Below, in pieces: positions 7,946 to 16,283 of a stretch of 58,308 nucleotides of DNA. The notes under the pieces were generated by a model, which was given only the letters and a program-made list of their open reading frames with translations, made no database searches and was not told the DNA's origin. How positions within the stretch are numbered: the stretch's first letter is position 1; every line of letters starts with the position of its first letter. Source of the stretch: Deltaproteobacteria bacterium (GTDB lineage: Bacteria > Lernaellota > Lernaellaia > JACKCT01); NCBI GenBank assembly GCA_020633895.1, contig JACKCT010000016.1:1-58308 (forward strand), written 5' to 3'. The position numbers and the translations under genes were made by a program.

Positions 7946-9034
7946 TTACAGCGGCTTTTTGCGCACAAACACCGTGCGGTCGATCTCGACGACCTTTTCC
8001 TTGACCTTGGCGTCCTTGTCCTTGTCGCGCTCCGCGGTCCACAGGTCCTTACCGGCGTCCAGCAGCTTTTGGGGGTCGGTGTTCTTCACACCCACCAAGC
8101 GGAAGGTGACTTTGCCCAAGTGGTCGTTGACGTCCTCTTTTTTGAGGACTTTTTGGGCCGCCATGAGCGTGTCGCCGGCCAGGGTGGGAGCGGGATGGGC
8201 GCCGTTGTCGTAGCCGTCGGTCCAGATGACCTGGCCGCCGGTGTCGCGGGCCGCGCAGGCGTGCGTGAAGCCCAGGACGAGGCCGCCGTAGACGACGCGG
8301 TCCTTGGTGAAGCTGTTTTCCTTGCAATATTCGGCGTCGAAATGCAGAGGGTGCGTGTTGCGGAAGAGCGTCGTGAGCTGCATGTGTTCCGAGTCGCCGA
8401 CGGTGCGGCCCGTGTCGTGCACGAAGATCCGGCCCTCGAAGAAATCCTCGTAGTAGCCGTCAAACGCCGCGACGCCGCGCTCGTTGGCGAAATCCAGATC
8501 CTCGATCATCTTCGGGTAATGCTCGCCGGACGTCGGCACCGTGATGGACACAGGCTTGCGGGGCGAACCCTCGACGGCCCCGGCGCGGATGAGGGCTTTG
8601 CGTTCGAAGATGCACACCGGCACGTTGTTCTGGTTCCACAGCGTGGTGATGACATGCACCGTGCCCTTGTCGCCCGATCCGGACATCTTCGTGCCGACGA
8701 CCTCGGACGCGGCCGTGACCGAATCGCCGACATAGCAGGGGTTCGGATATCGCACGTCAATGTACGCCAGGTGGGCGATGGCCTGTTCGGAGACATCCAG
8801 CACCGAGAACGACAGCCCCAGGTTCAGCAGCACCAGCGGATGCACCACCCGGCTGGTGAAGCCCAGCGCCTGGGCGAAGTGGTCGGAGAAATAGACCGGC
8901 GAGGATTCCATGAAGCTGGCCGCGACCACGCCCAGCAGGCCGTCGTCGACCGTCACCTCCCACGGGTGGCGGTAGATGTCGCCCTCTTTGAAGTCGTCGA
9001 GTTTGCGTCCGTAGACGTGGCGGGTGATGGGCAT
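7946..9034 (-). CDS. mch: Mesaconyl-CoA hydratase-like double-hotdog (MaoC) protein
   Basis: This 362-residue protein has two MaoC-like hotdog halves. The N-terminal half reads ESSPVYFSDHFAQALGF then VHPLVLLNLGLSFSV and VRYPNPCYVGDSV. The C-terminal half reads FEGRIFVHDTGRTVGDSEH, NTHPLHFDAEYC, VVYGGLVLGFT and PTLAGDTL. The tandem architecture and near-350-residue length fit mesaconyl-C1-CoA hydratase (beta-methylmalyl-CoA dehydratase), which hydrates mesaconyl-CoA to beta-methylmalyl-CoA in the ethylmalonyl-CoA pathway. The upstream methylsuccinyl-CoA dehydrogenase-like and malyl-CoA lyase-like genes supply the preceding and following steps, which is the main reason for the specific call. 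GAGGAGG six bases upstream fixes the ATG at 9034. A more general enoyl-CoA hydratase remains possible. Confidence 0.78.
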   Translation of the reverse strand: MPITRHVYGRKLDDFKEGDIYRHPWEVTVDDGLLGVVAASFMESSPVYFSDHFAQALGFTSRVVHPLVLLNLGLSFSVLDVSEQAIAHLAYIDVRYPNPCYVGDSVTAASEVVGTKMSGSGDKGTVHVITTLWNQNNVPVCIFERKALIRAGAVEGSPRKPVSITVPTSGEHYPKMIEDLDFANERGVAAFDGYYEDFFEGRIFVHDTGRTVGDSEHMQLTTLFRNTHPLHFDAEYCKENSFTKDRVVYGGLVLGFTHACAARDTGGQVIWTDGYDNGAHPAPTLAGDTLMAAQKVLKKEDVNDHLGKVTFRLVGVKNTDPQKLLDAGKDLWTAERDKDKDAKVKEKVVEIDRTVFVRKKPL

Positions 9035-9096
9035 GGGAGCCTCCTCAATGCAAGGGCGCGTCGTGTCGTGACGCGTGAAATTCGTCAATGATGCCT

Positions 9097-9188
9097 GTCA
9101 TTCCGAGTGGAACGAGGAACCTCTCGGACGTTGTTCGAAACCGATGCGACTCATCGGACGAGAGGTCCTTCGCTTCGCTCTGGATGAC
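9097..9188. repeat. GTCATTCC...GGATGAC interspersed palindromic repeat, copy 1
   Basis: A roughly 92-bp element begins GTCATTCCGAG and ends CTGGATGAC, with internal ACGAGAGGTCCTTCGC. It lies between the methylsuccinyl-CoA dehydrogenase-like and mesaconyl-CoA hydratase-like genes. A closely similar element is at 29420-29511 and a diverged one at 32269-32371. Elements of this look are common in intergenic spaces of many draft bacterial genomes. No coding function is claimed. Confidence 0.7.
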
Positions 9189-9209
9189 AACCCTTTTGAC
9201 AGTTCGTAC

Positions 9210-10880
9210 CTACGCCGTTTCCAGCAGCCGCCGCCCGATGACATGGGCCTGGATCTCGTTGGCGCCTTCGAAGATCGACAGGACGCGCGAGTCCACGAAC
9301 ACGCGGCTGATGGGGTATTCCTCGGCGTAGCCGTTGCCGCCGTGGATCTGCACCCCGGCGTCGGAGACGAAGAACGCCGCCTTGGTCGCCAGCAGCTTCG
9401 CCATGCCCGCTTCCAGGTCGCAGCGCTTGCCCGACTCCTTCATGCGAGCCGAGAAATACGTGAGCTGGCGGGCGGCCTGCGTCTCGACGACCATCCGCGC
9501 GATCTTCTGATGCACGCGGGGGAACTGGAAGATCTCACCGCCGAACTGCTTGCGCTCGTTGGCGTATTTGTAGGCCAGTTCCAGCGCCGCCCGGGCCAGA
9601 CCCACGCCGCGAGCCGCCGTCTGGATGCGCGCCGACTCGAAGGTCTCCATCAATTGCTTGAAACCTTTGCCGTCCTCGCCGCCCAGCAGGTTGCCTTCGG
9701 GGACTTTGTACTCGTCGAAGCTGATCTCGTATTCCTTCATGCCCCGGTAGCCGATGACGGGGATCTCGGTGCCGGTGATCTCGGCGTCGGGGAAGGGATC
9801 GTCCTCGGTGCCTCGGGTCTTGGGCACCAGCAGCATGGACAGGCCCTTGTAGCCCTTCTCGTCGGGCAACGTGCGCACGAGCATGGTGCACAGATCGGCG
9901 CGGGAGCCGTGGGTGATCCACGTCTTCTGGCCGGAGATGACCCACTGGCCGTCCACGCGCTTGGCCTGGCTTTTGATGTTGGCCAGGTCGGAGCCGTAGT
10001 TGGGCTCGGTGAACAGGGCGGTGGGCAGCACCTCGCCCATGGCGAGCTTGGGCAGCCACTCGTTCTTCTGTTCCTCGGTGCCGCCGGTGAGGATCAGTTC
10101 GGCGGCGATCTCGGCGCGCGTGCCCAGCGAGCCCACGCCGATGTATCCGCGCGAAAGTTCCTCGGTGACGATCACCATTCCCATCTTGCCCAGTTCGGTT
10201 CCGCCGTACTGCTCGGGGATGGTGATGCCGAAGACGCCCTGCTCGGCGAGCTGGTCGATGATGGAAAGCGGGATCAGCTCATCCTTGCGATGCACGTGCT
10301 CGGCGATGGGCACGACCACGTTGTCGGCGAATTTCTGGAATTGCTTCTGCACGTCGGAGAGCAGTTCGTCGCCGATGCCGAAGTCGCCGAAGCTGCCCCG
10401 GTCGTGGACCACCTCGGCGATCTTGGACAGAATCGCGCTGCCCCCGGCCTTGGCGATCAGATCGTCCTGCTCCGGCGCGGCGACGGTGGCCGCCTGCACC
10501 TCGGCGGTCAGGCCGATTTCCGCCGACGGGATTTGTTCCAGACCCGAGATATCCGCCCCGAACCGCCAGCGACGCACGCACCCGGCCACGTAAGCCTGGG
10601 CGATGAGCGTTTCCAGGTCGTTGCGACCGGTCGCCTCGCCGACGCGCTTGGCGTATTCGACCAACTCGTGGGCGGCGGCGTGTTCGCAGGCTAGGTATGC
10701 CAGGCCGTGCAGCGCCTGCTGGTTGGCGTTGGCGGCGTTGTTGTCCACGCGCCCGTCCTTGACGCACAGCGAGATCAAGTGTTCCTTGGCCTTGGCCAGC
10801 GCGCCGTCCAGGGCGGCAAGCCCCGCCTGCACCTGCTCGTCGGTGGGGGCGACGAATTCGCCTTCGGGTTTGAGAATCAT
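9210..10880 (-). CDS. mcd: (2S)-methylsuccinyl-CoA dehydrogenase-like acyl-CoA dehydrogenase
   Basis: This is a 556-residue flavin acyl-CoA dehydrogenase with a helical N-terminal extension of about 150 residues before the usual fold. Extension and length match methylsuccinyl-CoA dehydrogenase, which oxidises methylsuccinyl-CoA to mesaconyl-CoA in the ethylmalonyl-CoA pathway, and not ordinary 380-residue enzymes. Diagnostic stretches are ELSRGYIGVGSLGTR (241-255), FTEPNYGSDLA (290-300), GYKGLSMLLVPK and IGYRGMKEYEISFDEY (377-391), followed by FESARIQTAARG and QIHGGNGYAEEY. These agree closely with my recollection of the alphaproteobacterial Mcd. AAGGAC precedes the ATG. The gene lies between the lyase-like and hydratase-like genes on the same strand. 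Confidence 0.86.
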   Translation of the reverse strand: MILKPEGEFVAPTDEQVQAGLAALDGALAKAKEHLISLCVKDGRVDNNAANANQQALHGLAYLACEHAAAHELVEYAKRVGEATGRNDLETLIAQAYVAGCVRRWRFGADISGLEQIPSAEIGLTAEVQAATVAAPEQDDLIAKAGGSAILSKIAEVVHDRGSFGDFGIGDELLSDVQKQFQKFADNVVVPIAEHVHRKDELIPLSIIDQLAEQGVFGITIPEQYGGTELGKMGMVIVTEELSRGYIGVGSLGTRAEIAAELILTGGTEEQKNEWLPKLAMGEVLPTALFTEPNYGSDLANIKSQAKRVDGQWVISGQKTWITHGSRADLCTMLVRTLPDEKGYKGLSMLLVPKTRGTEDDPFPDAEITGTEIPVIGYRGMKEYEISFDEYKVPEGNLLGGEDGKGFKQLMETFESARIQTAARGVGLARAALELAYKYANERKQFGGEIFQFPRVHQKIARMVVETQAARQLTYFSARMKESGKRCDLEAGMAKLLATKAAFFVSDAGVQIHGGNGYAEEYPISRVFVDSRVLSIFEGANEIQAHVIGRRLLETA

Positions 10881-10967
10881 CTTTGCTCGTCCTTCATCTG
10901 ATGGGGTCGGGTCGATCGACGGCCGCCGCGAACGGCGACCGCCGTATCCGAAATGCCTCCGACGCCG

Positions 10968-12038
10968 TTACGCGACCGGAATATTGAACTTCTTCAGGGT
11001 TGCGGCATCCACCTGGCCCCGTTCGCCGGCCAGCTTGATGAGCGCCCGGTTGATGCGGTCGGTGGCCCGGTCGGCCATCTTGCCGTCGATCATGACCGCG
11101 CCCTTGCCCTCGGCCTCGGCCTGCAGGAACAGTTCCATTTCCTTGAGAGCCGTGTCGATGCGCTCCTGGGGAATGGCGAACACGTCGAGCACGATGGCGG
11201 TCTGGGCCGGGATGCCGGTCCATTTGCCGGCGAAGCCGTAGTGGGCGGCCAGCTCGGCGTCGCGACGGCACTCGTCCAGGGCGGCCTGCTTCTGCTCGTC
11301 GGTCTTTTCCTTGGTCGGGTAATTGAGCGTCATCTCGGCGATAGCCGGAATGCCCACGGCGGCGGCCGCCTTGACGATGCGCAGGCGCACGTCGTTGACC
11401 GCGGGATGATCCGCCGAATACAAGTGAGGCAAGAAGCCCAGGGAACCCCAGTAGTCGAACGCACCGAAAATCAGCGCGCTCAGGCGGCGGGAGGCATTGG
11501 CGATCTCGAAGACCTTCTCCTCGGCGTTGACCGACTCGATGAGGACCTGGAAGGTCAGCTTGCCTTCGGGCAGTCCGCAGCTTTTCTCCAGTTCGGTGAG
11601 AACCTGATCGATCGAACGCACCTCGTCGGCGTCCTCGATCTTGGGATAGATCAGGCCGTCAATGTGGGCGCCGGCGCGGGAGACGATGTAGGCGATGTCC
11701 TCGAAATCCGGATCCAGGGCCAGACCGCGCGGCCGGAAATATTTGATCTTGTCACCCCAGTCGAGCTCGGAATAGCCGCGAATGATGTTCTCGCGACCCT
11801 GCTTGAGCAGCTCTTCGTTGCCGCGCGGGATGGAGTCCTCCAGGTCGAGCATGACCAGATTCGCCGCGCTCTTGGACGCGCCCTCGACGTACTTCCAGTT
11901 GGTGGCCGGGCACGTCAGGTGGGCATACTGGCGACGATATTTCTTGTCGTGCTTGTAATGCAGGTTCTCGTAGCCCGCCAGCAGCTTGCGGTTACGCTCT
12001 CCGGCGCGTTGGGTGATGCTTGTGTCGAATTCGGCCAT
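10968..12038 (-). CDS. mcl1: L-malyl-CoA/beta-methylmalyl-CoA lyase-like (HpcH/HpaI/CitE family)
   Basis: This 356-residue CitE-like TIM-barrel lyase shows CPATNWKYVEGASKSAANLV at the first strand, VMLDLEDSIP with acidic magnesium-site residues, the arginine-bearing IKYFRPRG, GLIYPKIEDADEV, and LIESVNAEEK with the metal-binding glutamate. The C-terminal GAVMIDGKMADRATDRIN lid closely resembles that of malyl-CoA/methylmalyl-CoA lyases such as the Chloroflexus enzyme. Those enzymes split beta-methylmalyl-CoA into glyoxylate and propionyl-CoA. GGAGGAGAAAG fixes the ATG at 12038. Position between the mutase and dehydrogenase genes supports an ethylmalonyl-CoA pathway role. A citramalyl- or plain malyl-CoA specificity cannot be excluded from sequence alone. 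Confidence 0.82.
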   Translation of the reverse strand: MAEFDTSITQRAGERNRKLLAGYENLHYKHDKKYRRQYAHLTCPATNWKYVEGASKSAANLVMLDLEDSIPRGNEELLKQGRENIIRGYSELDWGDKIKYFRPRGLALDPDFEDIAYIVSRAGAHIDGLIYPKIEDADEVRSIDQVLTELEKSCGLPEGKLTFQVLIESVNAEEKVFEIANASRRLSALIFGAFDYWGSLGFLPHLYSADHPAVNDVRLRIVKAAAAVGIPAIAEMTLNYPTKEKTDEQKQAALDECRRDAELAAHYGFAGKWTGIPAQTAIVLDVFAIPQERIDTALKEMELFLQAEAEGKGAVMIDGKMADRATDRINRALIKLAGERGQVDAATLKKFNIPVA

Positions 12039-12150
12039 GGCTCTTTCTCCTCCAACCCCGCCGAAAAAGCGGGTGTCGTGGTAAGGCGTGCACGGGGGCC
12101 CGTCGACCCCCATGCGATGCAAAAATAACTCGTGTCGTCCTCTCAACGAT

Positions 12151-12173
12151 CTCCGCCGTCATGGGCGGCGGAG
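12151..12173 (-). other. Intercistronic hairpin between mutase and lyase genes
   Basis: On the minus strand CTCCGCCG and CGGCGGAG form a perfect 8-bp stem around a 7-base loop, between the mutase stop codon and the lyase start. There is no following T-run, so it is more likely an mRNA-stabilising or attenuating hairpin than a terminator. Confidence 0.4.
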
Positions 12174-12202
12174 CGGGCAAACAAATTCACCTGAACCGAG
12201 CG

Positions 12203-13915
12203 TCAGATCCCGGCCATCACGTCGCCGTAGCGACCGAACTGCTCGGCCAGCGCCGATGCGATCTCACCGACGGTCGCCTCGGCGGCCACGGCCTGGAAGA
12301 TCGGCTCCATCAGGTTGGCCGCCGGATCCGCCGCGACGTCCCTTAACCTTTGTACCGCTTTTTCGACGGCGGCGTTGTCGCGGTTTTTCCGCAGATTTTC
12401 CAAGGCCGCCACCCGTTCCGTCCGCACCTTCGCCGCGTCCACCGACATGGCGGCGGGTTTGGGGTGCGTTTCGTCCCGAATGTCGTCGGTATAGGCGTTG
12501 AGGCCCACGACCTTCAACTCGTCGCGCTCGATGCGTTGCTGCACCCGGTAGGCGGCGTCGCCGATGGCGGCCTGGAGGTTGCCTTGCTCGATGGCGTCGA
12601 TGGCGCCGCCCGAGGCGATCAGGTCATCCAGAATCGCTTGGGCCTTGGCGGCGATTTCGTCGGTCAGGGATTCGAGGAAGTAGGAGCCGCCCAGGGGGTC
12701 GGCCGTGTTCGCGACGCCGGTTTCGTGGGCGAGCACTTGCTGCGTTCGGATGGCGAGCTGTTGGGCGAAGGCGCCGGGCAGGCCCATGGCGTTGTCGTGA
12801 CAGGCCAGATCCAGCGACTGCACCCCGCCCAAGACGGCGGCCAGACCCTGGTAGGCGGCGCGGACGATGTTCACCTCGGGCTGCTGATATTGCAGCGAAG
12901 AGCCCGCCGTCTGGGCATGGACCCGCAGCTTGCGCGCGTCCGCGTCGGTGACGCCGTATTGCTCGGCGAGCATCGTCGCCCACAGGCGCCGCAGGGCGCG
13001 GAATTTCGCCGCTTCCTCGAACAGATCGTTGTGCGCCGCCAGGAACCAGCGGATGTGCCCGGCCACGGAGCCGACGTCCGCCCCCTTGGCTTTTAGCGCG
13101 TCCAGATATTCCCGGGCGAAGGCGAGGGCGTAGGCGATTTCCTCGACCGCGCTGCATCCCGCGTCCCGCAGGTGATAGCCCGCCACGGTCAGCGGCGCGA
13201 AATTCGGCGTCGTTTTCGAGGCATAGGCGATCAGGTCGGTGGAAAGGCGTATCGCCTCGCTGGGCGGGTAGATAAAGTTGCCCCAGGCGACGTATTCCTT
13301 GAGCACGTCGTTTTTCACCGATCCGCAAATCCGGCCGTCCGACGCGCCTTGCTCGCGGGCGACGGTGACATACATGGCGTACAGGGCGGGGGCCGTGGCT
13401 CCGGCGGCGAGCATCACGTCCGCGTTCGAAAGGTCGATGCCGTCAAACAGCGCGCGCATATCGGCCAGGGACATGACGTTCACGCCCACCTTGCCCACCT
13501 CGGCCTGGGTGAGCGGATTGTCCACGTCGTAGCCCATGTGCGTGGGCAGATCGAAGTCGATGGCGATGCCCGTCTGGCCGAGCTGCGCCAGCGTCTTGAG
13601 GCGTTCGTTGGTGTCGCGGGGCGTGCCGAACCCGACGCGCTGGCGAATCGTCCAGGGATGGGTGCGATAGCCGTCGGCGTGAAGGCCTCGGGTGAAGGGC
13701 GGCGAACCCGGATCGGGCGCGTCGTCGGCGTCGGAGGAAACATCCCCGCGCCGATAAACCGGACGCACCTCGATATCCGAGCCGGTCCGGTACGTCTTGT
13801 TCGACGAATCGCCCAAAAAGTTCGTTCCTCGTCGCGACAACGCCGATGCCCGGCGTCGACCCCTGTCGCAATGCTCAAATGAGGGGATGGAAATCTTGGC
13901 CGCACCGTCTCTCAT
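12203..13915 (-). CDS. B12-dependent acyl-CoA mutase, large subunit only (methylmalonyl/isobutyryl-CoA mutase family)
   Basis: This protein of about 570 residues is the TIM-barrel large chain of the methylmalonyl-CoA mutase superfamily. Family blocks are HPWTIRQRVGFGT, FDLPTHMGYD, EVGKVGVNVMSLADMRALFDG, SVKNDVLKEYVAWG, VAGYHLRDAG with the conserved His, AHNDLFEEAAKFRALRRLW, HAQTAGSS and DPLGGSYF. It ends near EQFGRYGDVMAGI with no DxHxxG cobalamin-binding domain, so it must use a separate small subunit, not seen here. Gene order with lyase, dehydrogenase and hydratase suggests ethylmalonyl-CoA to methylsuccinyl-CoA, but overall wording is nearer to isobutyryl-CoA mutase than to Ecm/MeaA. Start is uncertain: ATG at 13951 or 13915, or TTG at 13816 preceded by GAGGAAC. 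Confidence 0.8.
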   Translation of the reverse strand: MRDGAAKISIPSFEHCDRGRRRASALSRRGTNFLGDSSNKTYRTGSDIEVRPVYRRGDVSSDADDAPDPGSPPFTRGLHADGYRTHPWTIRQRVGFGTPRDTNERLKTLAQLGQTGIAIDFDLPTHMGYDVDNPLTQAEVGKVGVNVMSLADMRALFDGIDLSNADVMLAAGATAPALYAMYVTVAREQGASDGRICGSVKNDVLKEYVAWGNFIYPPSEAIRLSTDLIAYASKTTPNFAPLTVAGYHLRDAGCSAVEEIAYALAFAREYLDALKAKGADVGSVAGHIRWFLAAHNDLFEEAAKFRALRRLWATMLAEQYGVTDADARKLRVHAQTAGSSLQYQQPEVNIVRAAYQGLAAVLGGVQSLDLACHDNAMGLPGAFAQQLAIRTQQVLAHETGVANTADPLGGSYFLESLTDEIAAKAQAILDDLIASGGAIDAIEQGNLQAAIGDAAYRVQQRIERDELKVVGLNAYTDDIRDETHPKPAAMSVDAAKVRTERVAALENLRKNRDNAAVEKAVQRLRDVAADPAANLMEPIFQAVAAEATVGEIASALAEQFGRYGDVMAGI

Positions 13916-14072
13916 CGGCCGCTCTTCGGCCCGCCGAACAATGCCCGGCAACCACGGCGCGGCCTGGCGCGCACGGAACCTTAATGAGATCGACGCAACG
14001 GGTCAAGAGGGCGATTTCCCGGCGAAAATGTGCCGTAGTCGGCACGGACGGTCAGCGTGCGATGTCGCCCGT

Positions 14073-14251
14073 TCAGAGCCCCGAACGGTAGTGAGGGGTC
14101 AAACTCAAACGTTGTCCGAAACGACGGCGACAAATCAGAGCCCCGACCGTGAGGGAGGGGTCGTCGAGCGGTTCGAGGATTTACGCCTACGTCGTCCGTG
14201 AACGTCGTGGTCGCAACGCTCGACGGCCCCGCGCTGACGCTTGGGGCTCTG
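14073..14251. repeat. GAGCCCCGA-type repeats, two direct copies and one inverted
   Basis: Two direct copies of a 27-bp motif (TCAGAGCCCCGA then ACCG/ACGG and GAGGGGT) sit at 14073-14099 and 14135-14161. A third, inverted copy ends in GGGGCTCTG at 14227-14251. Bases 14074-14106 are an exact 33-base inverted match to 32482-32514. These fill most of the 365-base gap before the mutase gene, where I see no open frame worth calling. Confidence 0.8.
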
Positions 14252-14280
14252 TTCGGATGTGGACGCGATTGGACCTGGAC

Positions 14281-15135
14281 CTATAACACCTCGTCCAGGA
14301 ACCGCACCATCTCGTTCCAGGACCGGCGGTCGGCCTCCGGGTGGTAGGCGGCGCCGCTATAGAAGGGGTTGTCGCCGACGAAAGGCGACGTGAAGGCGTG
14401 GTAGGCGCCGCCGTAGGCCGTGAAGCGCCATTTCACGTCCGGCGCGCCGCGCATCTCTTCGAAAAAGCCGTCCACCTCCTCCAGAGGCACCCAAGGGTCG
14501 CGGGTGCCGTGAAGAAGCAGCAGTTCGGCTTTGATATTCTTCGCCTTTTCCGGGTGCTTGGTCTTGAGCGTGCCGTGGACGCTGACCACCGCCTTGAGGT
14601 CCGCGCCCGACCGGGCCAACTCCAACGCGCCCATGCCGCCGAAGCAATAGCCCACCGATCCGATACGCGCCGGGTCCACCAGCGGATTGGCCTTCAATGT
14701 TTCCAAAGCCGCGTTCAGGCGCCGCAGGAGCAGGTCCGTGTTCTCGTAGTATTTGGCCGACTCGGCCTCGGCCTCTTCCTCGGTCATCGGGCGGATGCCT
14801 TGGCCGTAGACGTCCGCGGCGAAGACCACATAGCCCTCCGCCGCCAGCAGGCGCGCGCGAGTGCGTTCGTAGCGTGTGAGCCCTTGCCATTGATGCACGA
14901 TCAACACGCCCGGCGCCCCGGCCGGGCCCGCCTTGGGTTTGCCGACCGCCAGGTAGCCTTCCAGGGGCAGGTCGCCGTCGTTGTAGACGACCGGACCGCT
15001 GCCGATGGGCTCGAGGGCGCGCTGTTCGAAGGTCAGGATCGCGATCGTCACCACCGCGCCGACGACCACGACGGCCAAGAGTTTGACCTCGACGGGCAGA
15101 AGGCGCCGGGGCGGACGAGACGTGGGTTGCTCCAT
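14281..15135 (-). CDS. Membrane-anchored dienelactone hydrolase family protein
   Basis: This 284-residue alpha/beta hydrolase has a single N-terminal membrane anchor (about residues 17-35) and an extracytoplasmic catalytic domain. The dienelactone-hydrolase Cys-Asp-His triad is visible: Cys164 in GYCFGG, Asp in HGTRDPWVP and His in GAYHAFTSP. It belongs to the same subfamily as the gene at 15252-16052, sharing VLIVHQW.GL, VYG.G.RP, GYCFGG and LELARSGAD, so the two are tandem paralogues. The upstream gene is closed by a terminator, and this one starts 50 bases after it, so separate expression is likely. Substrate is unknown; family members cleave lactones or esters. Confidence 0.75.
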   Translation of the reverse strand: MEQPTSRPPRRLLPVEVKLLAVVVVGAVVTIAILTFEQRALEPIGSGPVVYNDGDLPLEGYLAVGKPKAGPAGAPGVLIVHQWQGLTRYERTRARLLAAEGYVVFAADVYGQGIRPMTEEEAEAESAKYYENTDLLLRRLNAALETLKANPLVDPARIGSVGYCFGGMGALELARSGADLKAVVSVHGTLKTKHPEKAKNIKAELLLLHGTRDPWVPLEEVDGFFEEMRGAPDVKWRFTAYGGAYHAFTSPFVGDNPFYSGAAYHPEADRRSWNEMVRFLDEVL

Positions 15136-15187
15136 GGGATGCTATTTGTACAGGGACGCGACGATTTCGACCAGAGAAGGAATAGAA

Positions 15188-15231
15188 CGAAAAACCGGCC
15201 GAGACGTGGTTCGTACCCGCGCCTCGGCCGG
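15188..15231 (-). terminator. Rho-independent terminator
   Basis: On the minus strand CCGGCCGAG (paired at 15223-15231 and 15195-15203, a perfect 9-bp stem) is followed by TTTTTCGTTC. It closes transcription of the secreted dienelactone-hydrolase-like gene ending at 15252. Confidence 0.85.
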
Positions 15232-15251
15232 TCGATGTTTGGTGAGATCCG

Positions 15252-16052
15252 TTAGAAAATGCGCACGAAGAACTCGCGCATGCCTTCCCAGGACAGACGG
15301 TCGGCCCGTTCGTTGTACGCCGCGCCGACGGACGGATCGTTCCCGGCGGCCTTCTGCGTGAAGGCATGCACGGCGTCGCTGTAGATGGTCAGCGTCCAGT
15401 CCACGTTCGTCGTGTTCATTTCCTTCCAGAAGGCATCCACATCCTTTTGCGGCACATAGGGATCCTTGCCGCCGTGGAAGACGAGCACCTTGGCCTTGAT
15501 GTTGGCGGCGTCCTTGGGACGGGGATTGTCCAGCCCGCCGTGGAAGCTCACCACGCCGGCGATGTCCGCGCCGCTCCGGGCCAGCTCCAGCACGCCGGTG
15601 CCGCCGAAGCAGTAGCCGATCGCCGCGATCTTGGAGGCGTCGACGCCTTTTTGCTTCTTCAGCTCTTCCAGGCCGACTTGCAGGCGACGGCGATAGAGAT
15701 CCCGGTCGCCCTTGTAGATTCCGGCCTGTTTGCCGGCTTCCTTGGGATCGGCCGGCCGCACGCCCTTGCCGTAGACGTCGACCGCGAAGGCCACGTAGCC
15801 CAGGTCGGCCAGTTGCTTGGCGCGGGATTTTTCGTAGTCGGTCAGGCCCATCCACTGATGCACGATCAGGATGCCGGGCCGGTCGTCGGTATAGGTATCG
15901 TCCCAGGCCACGTAGCCTTCCAGGACGGTGTCGCCGTCTTTGTATTCGACGGTCTTGGTTTGGATTTCGGCTCGGACGTTGGAGGCCGTCATCGCAAGGG
16001 CGGCGATCGCGGCCGTGAGAATCAGGAAAATGCGGGATAAGTCGCGGGACAT
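15252..16052 (-). CDS. Secreted dienelactone hydrolase family protein
   Basis: This 266-residue hydrolase carries a signal peptide (MSRDLSRIFLILTAAIAALA, cleavage near NVRAEI). The catalytic Cys148 lies in AIGYCFGGTG, the acid in HGGKDPYVP and the His in DAVHAFTQKA. Unlike its paralogue at 14281-15135 it appears to be released into the periplasm or beyond instead of anchored. The ATG at 16052 is preceded by AAGGGG at good spacing. A strong terminator follows. It is divergent from the beta-barrel candidate at 16284. Function beyond ester or lactone hydrolysis cannot be read from sequence. Confidence 0.78.
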   Translation of the reverse strand: MSRDLSRIFLILTAAIAALAMTASNVRAEIQTKTVEYKDGDTVLEGYVAWDDTYTDDRPGILIVHQWMGLTDYEKSRAKQLADLGYVAFAVDVYGKGVRPADPKEAGKQAGIYKGDRDLYRRRLQVGLEELKKQKGVDASKIAAIGYCFGGTGVLELARSGADIAGVVSFHGGLDNPRPKDAANIKAKVLVFHGGKDPYVPQKDVDAFWKEMNTTNVDWTLTIYSDAVHAFTQKAAGNDPSVGAAYNERADRLSWEGMREFFVRIF

Positions 16053-16283
16053 AAATTCGACCCCTTTGGCATGTGATGGAATTTCAAGCGATCCGCACGA
16101 CACGCAAATTGCGCGCGTTTTCGGGGCCTTTAATTTAAGCCCGCAAGCGGCCGGTGTCGATGGGTTTGTCCCAAGACCGTGAGGACGAGTCCGCCGCGCC
16201 GCGTCGATGACCTTGTCGGCAAAGGGCCGGCGACCTATGATGAAAATGACCTGGGGCTCGAATATGGGAAGGTGGCTCGCGAC

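Noticed and set aside
6140-9091. A very long plus-strand open frame opposite the GNAT, aldolase and hydratase-like genes
   Set aside because: It is antisense to genes with clear family motifs, and its translation is low-complexity and Arg/Val/Asp-rich, as expected for shadow frames in GC-rich DNA.
16179-16283. An N-terminal extension of the barrel protein, in frame from 16179
   Set aside because: It would place 35 extra residues in front of a clear signal peptide; the ATG at 16284 has a Shine-Dalgarno.
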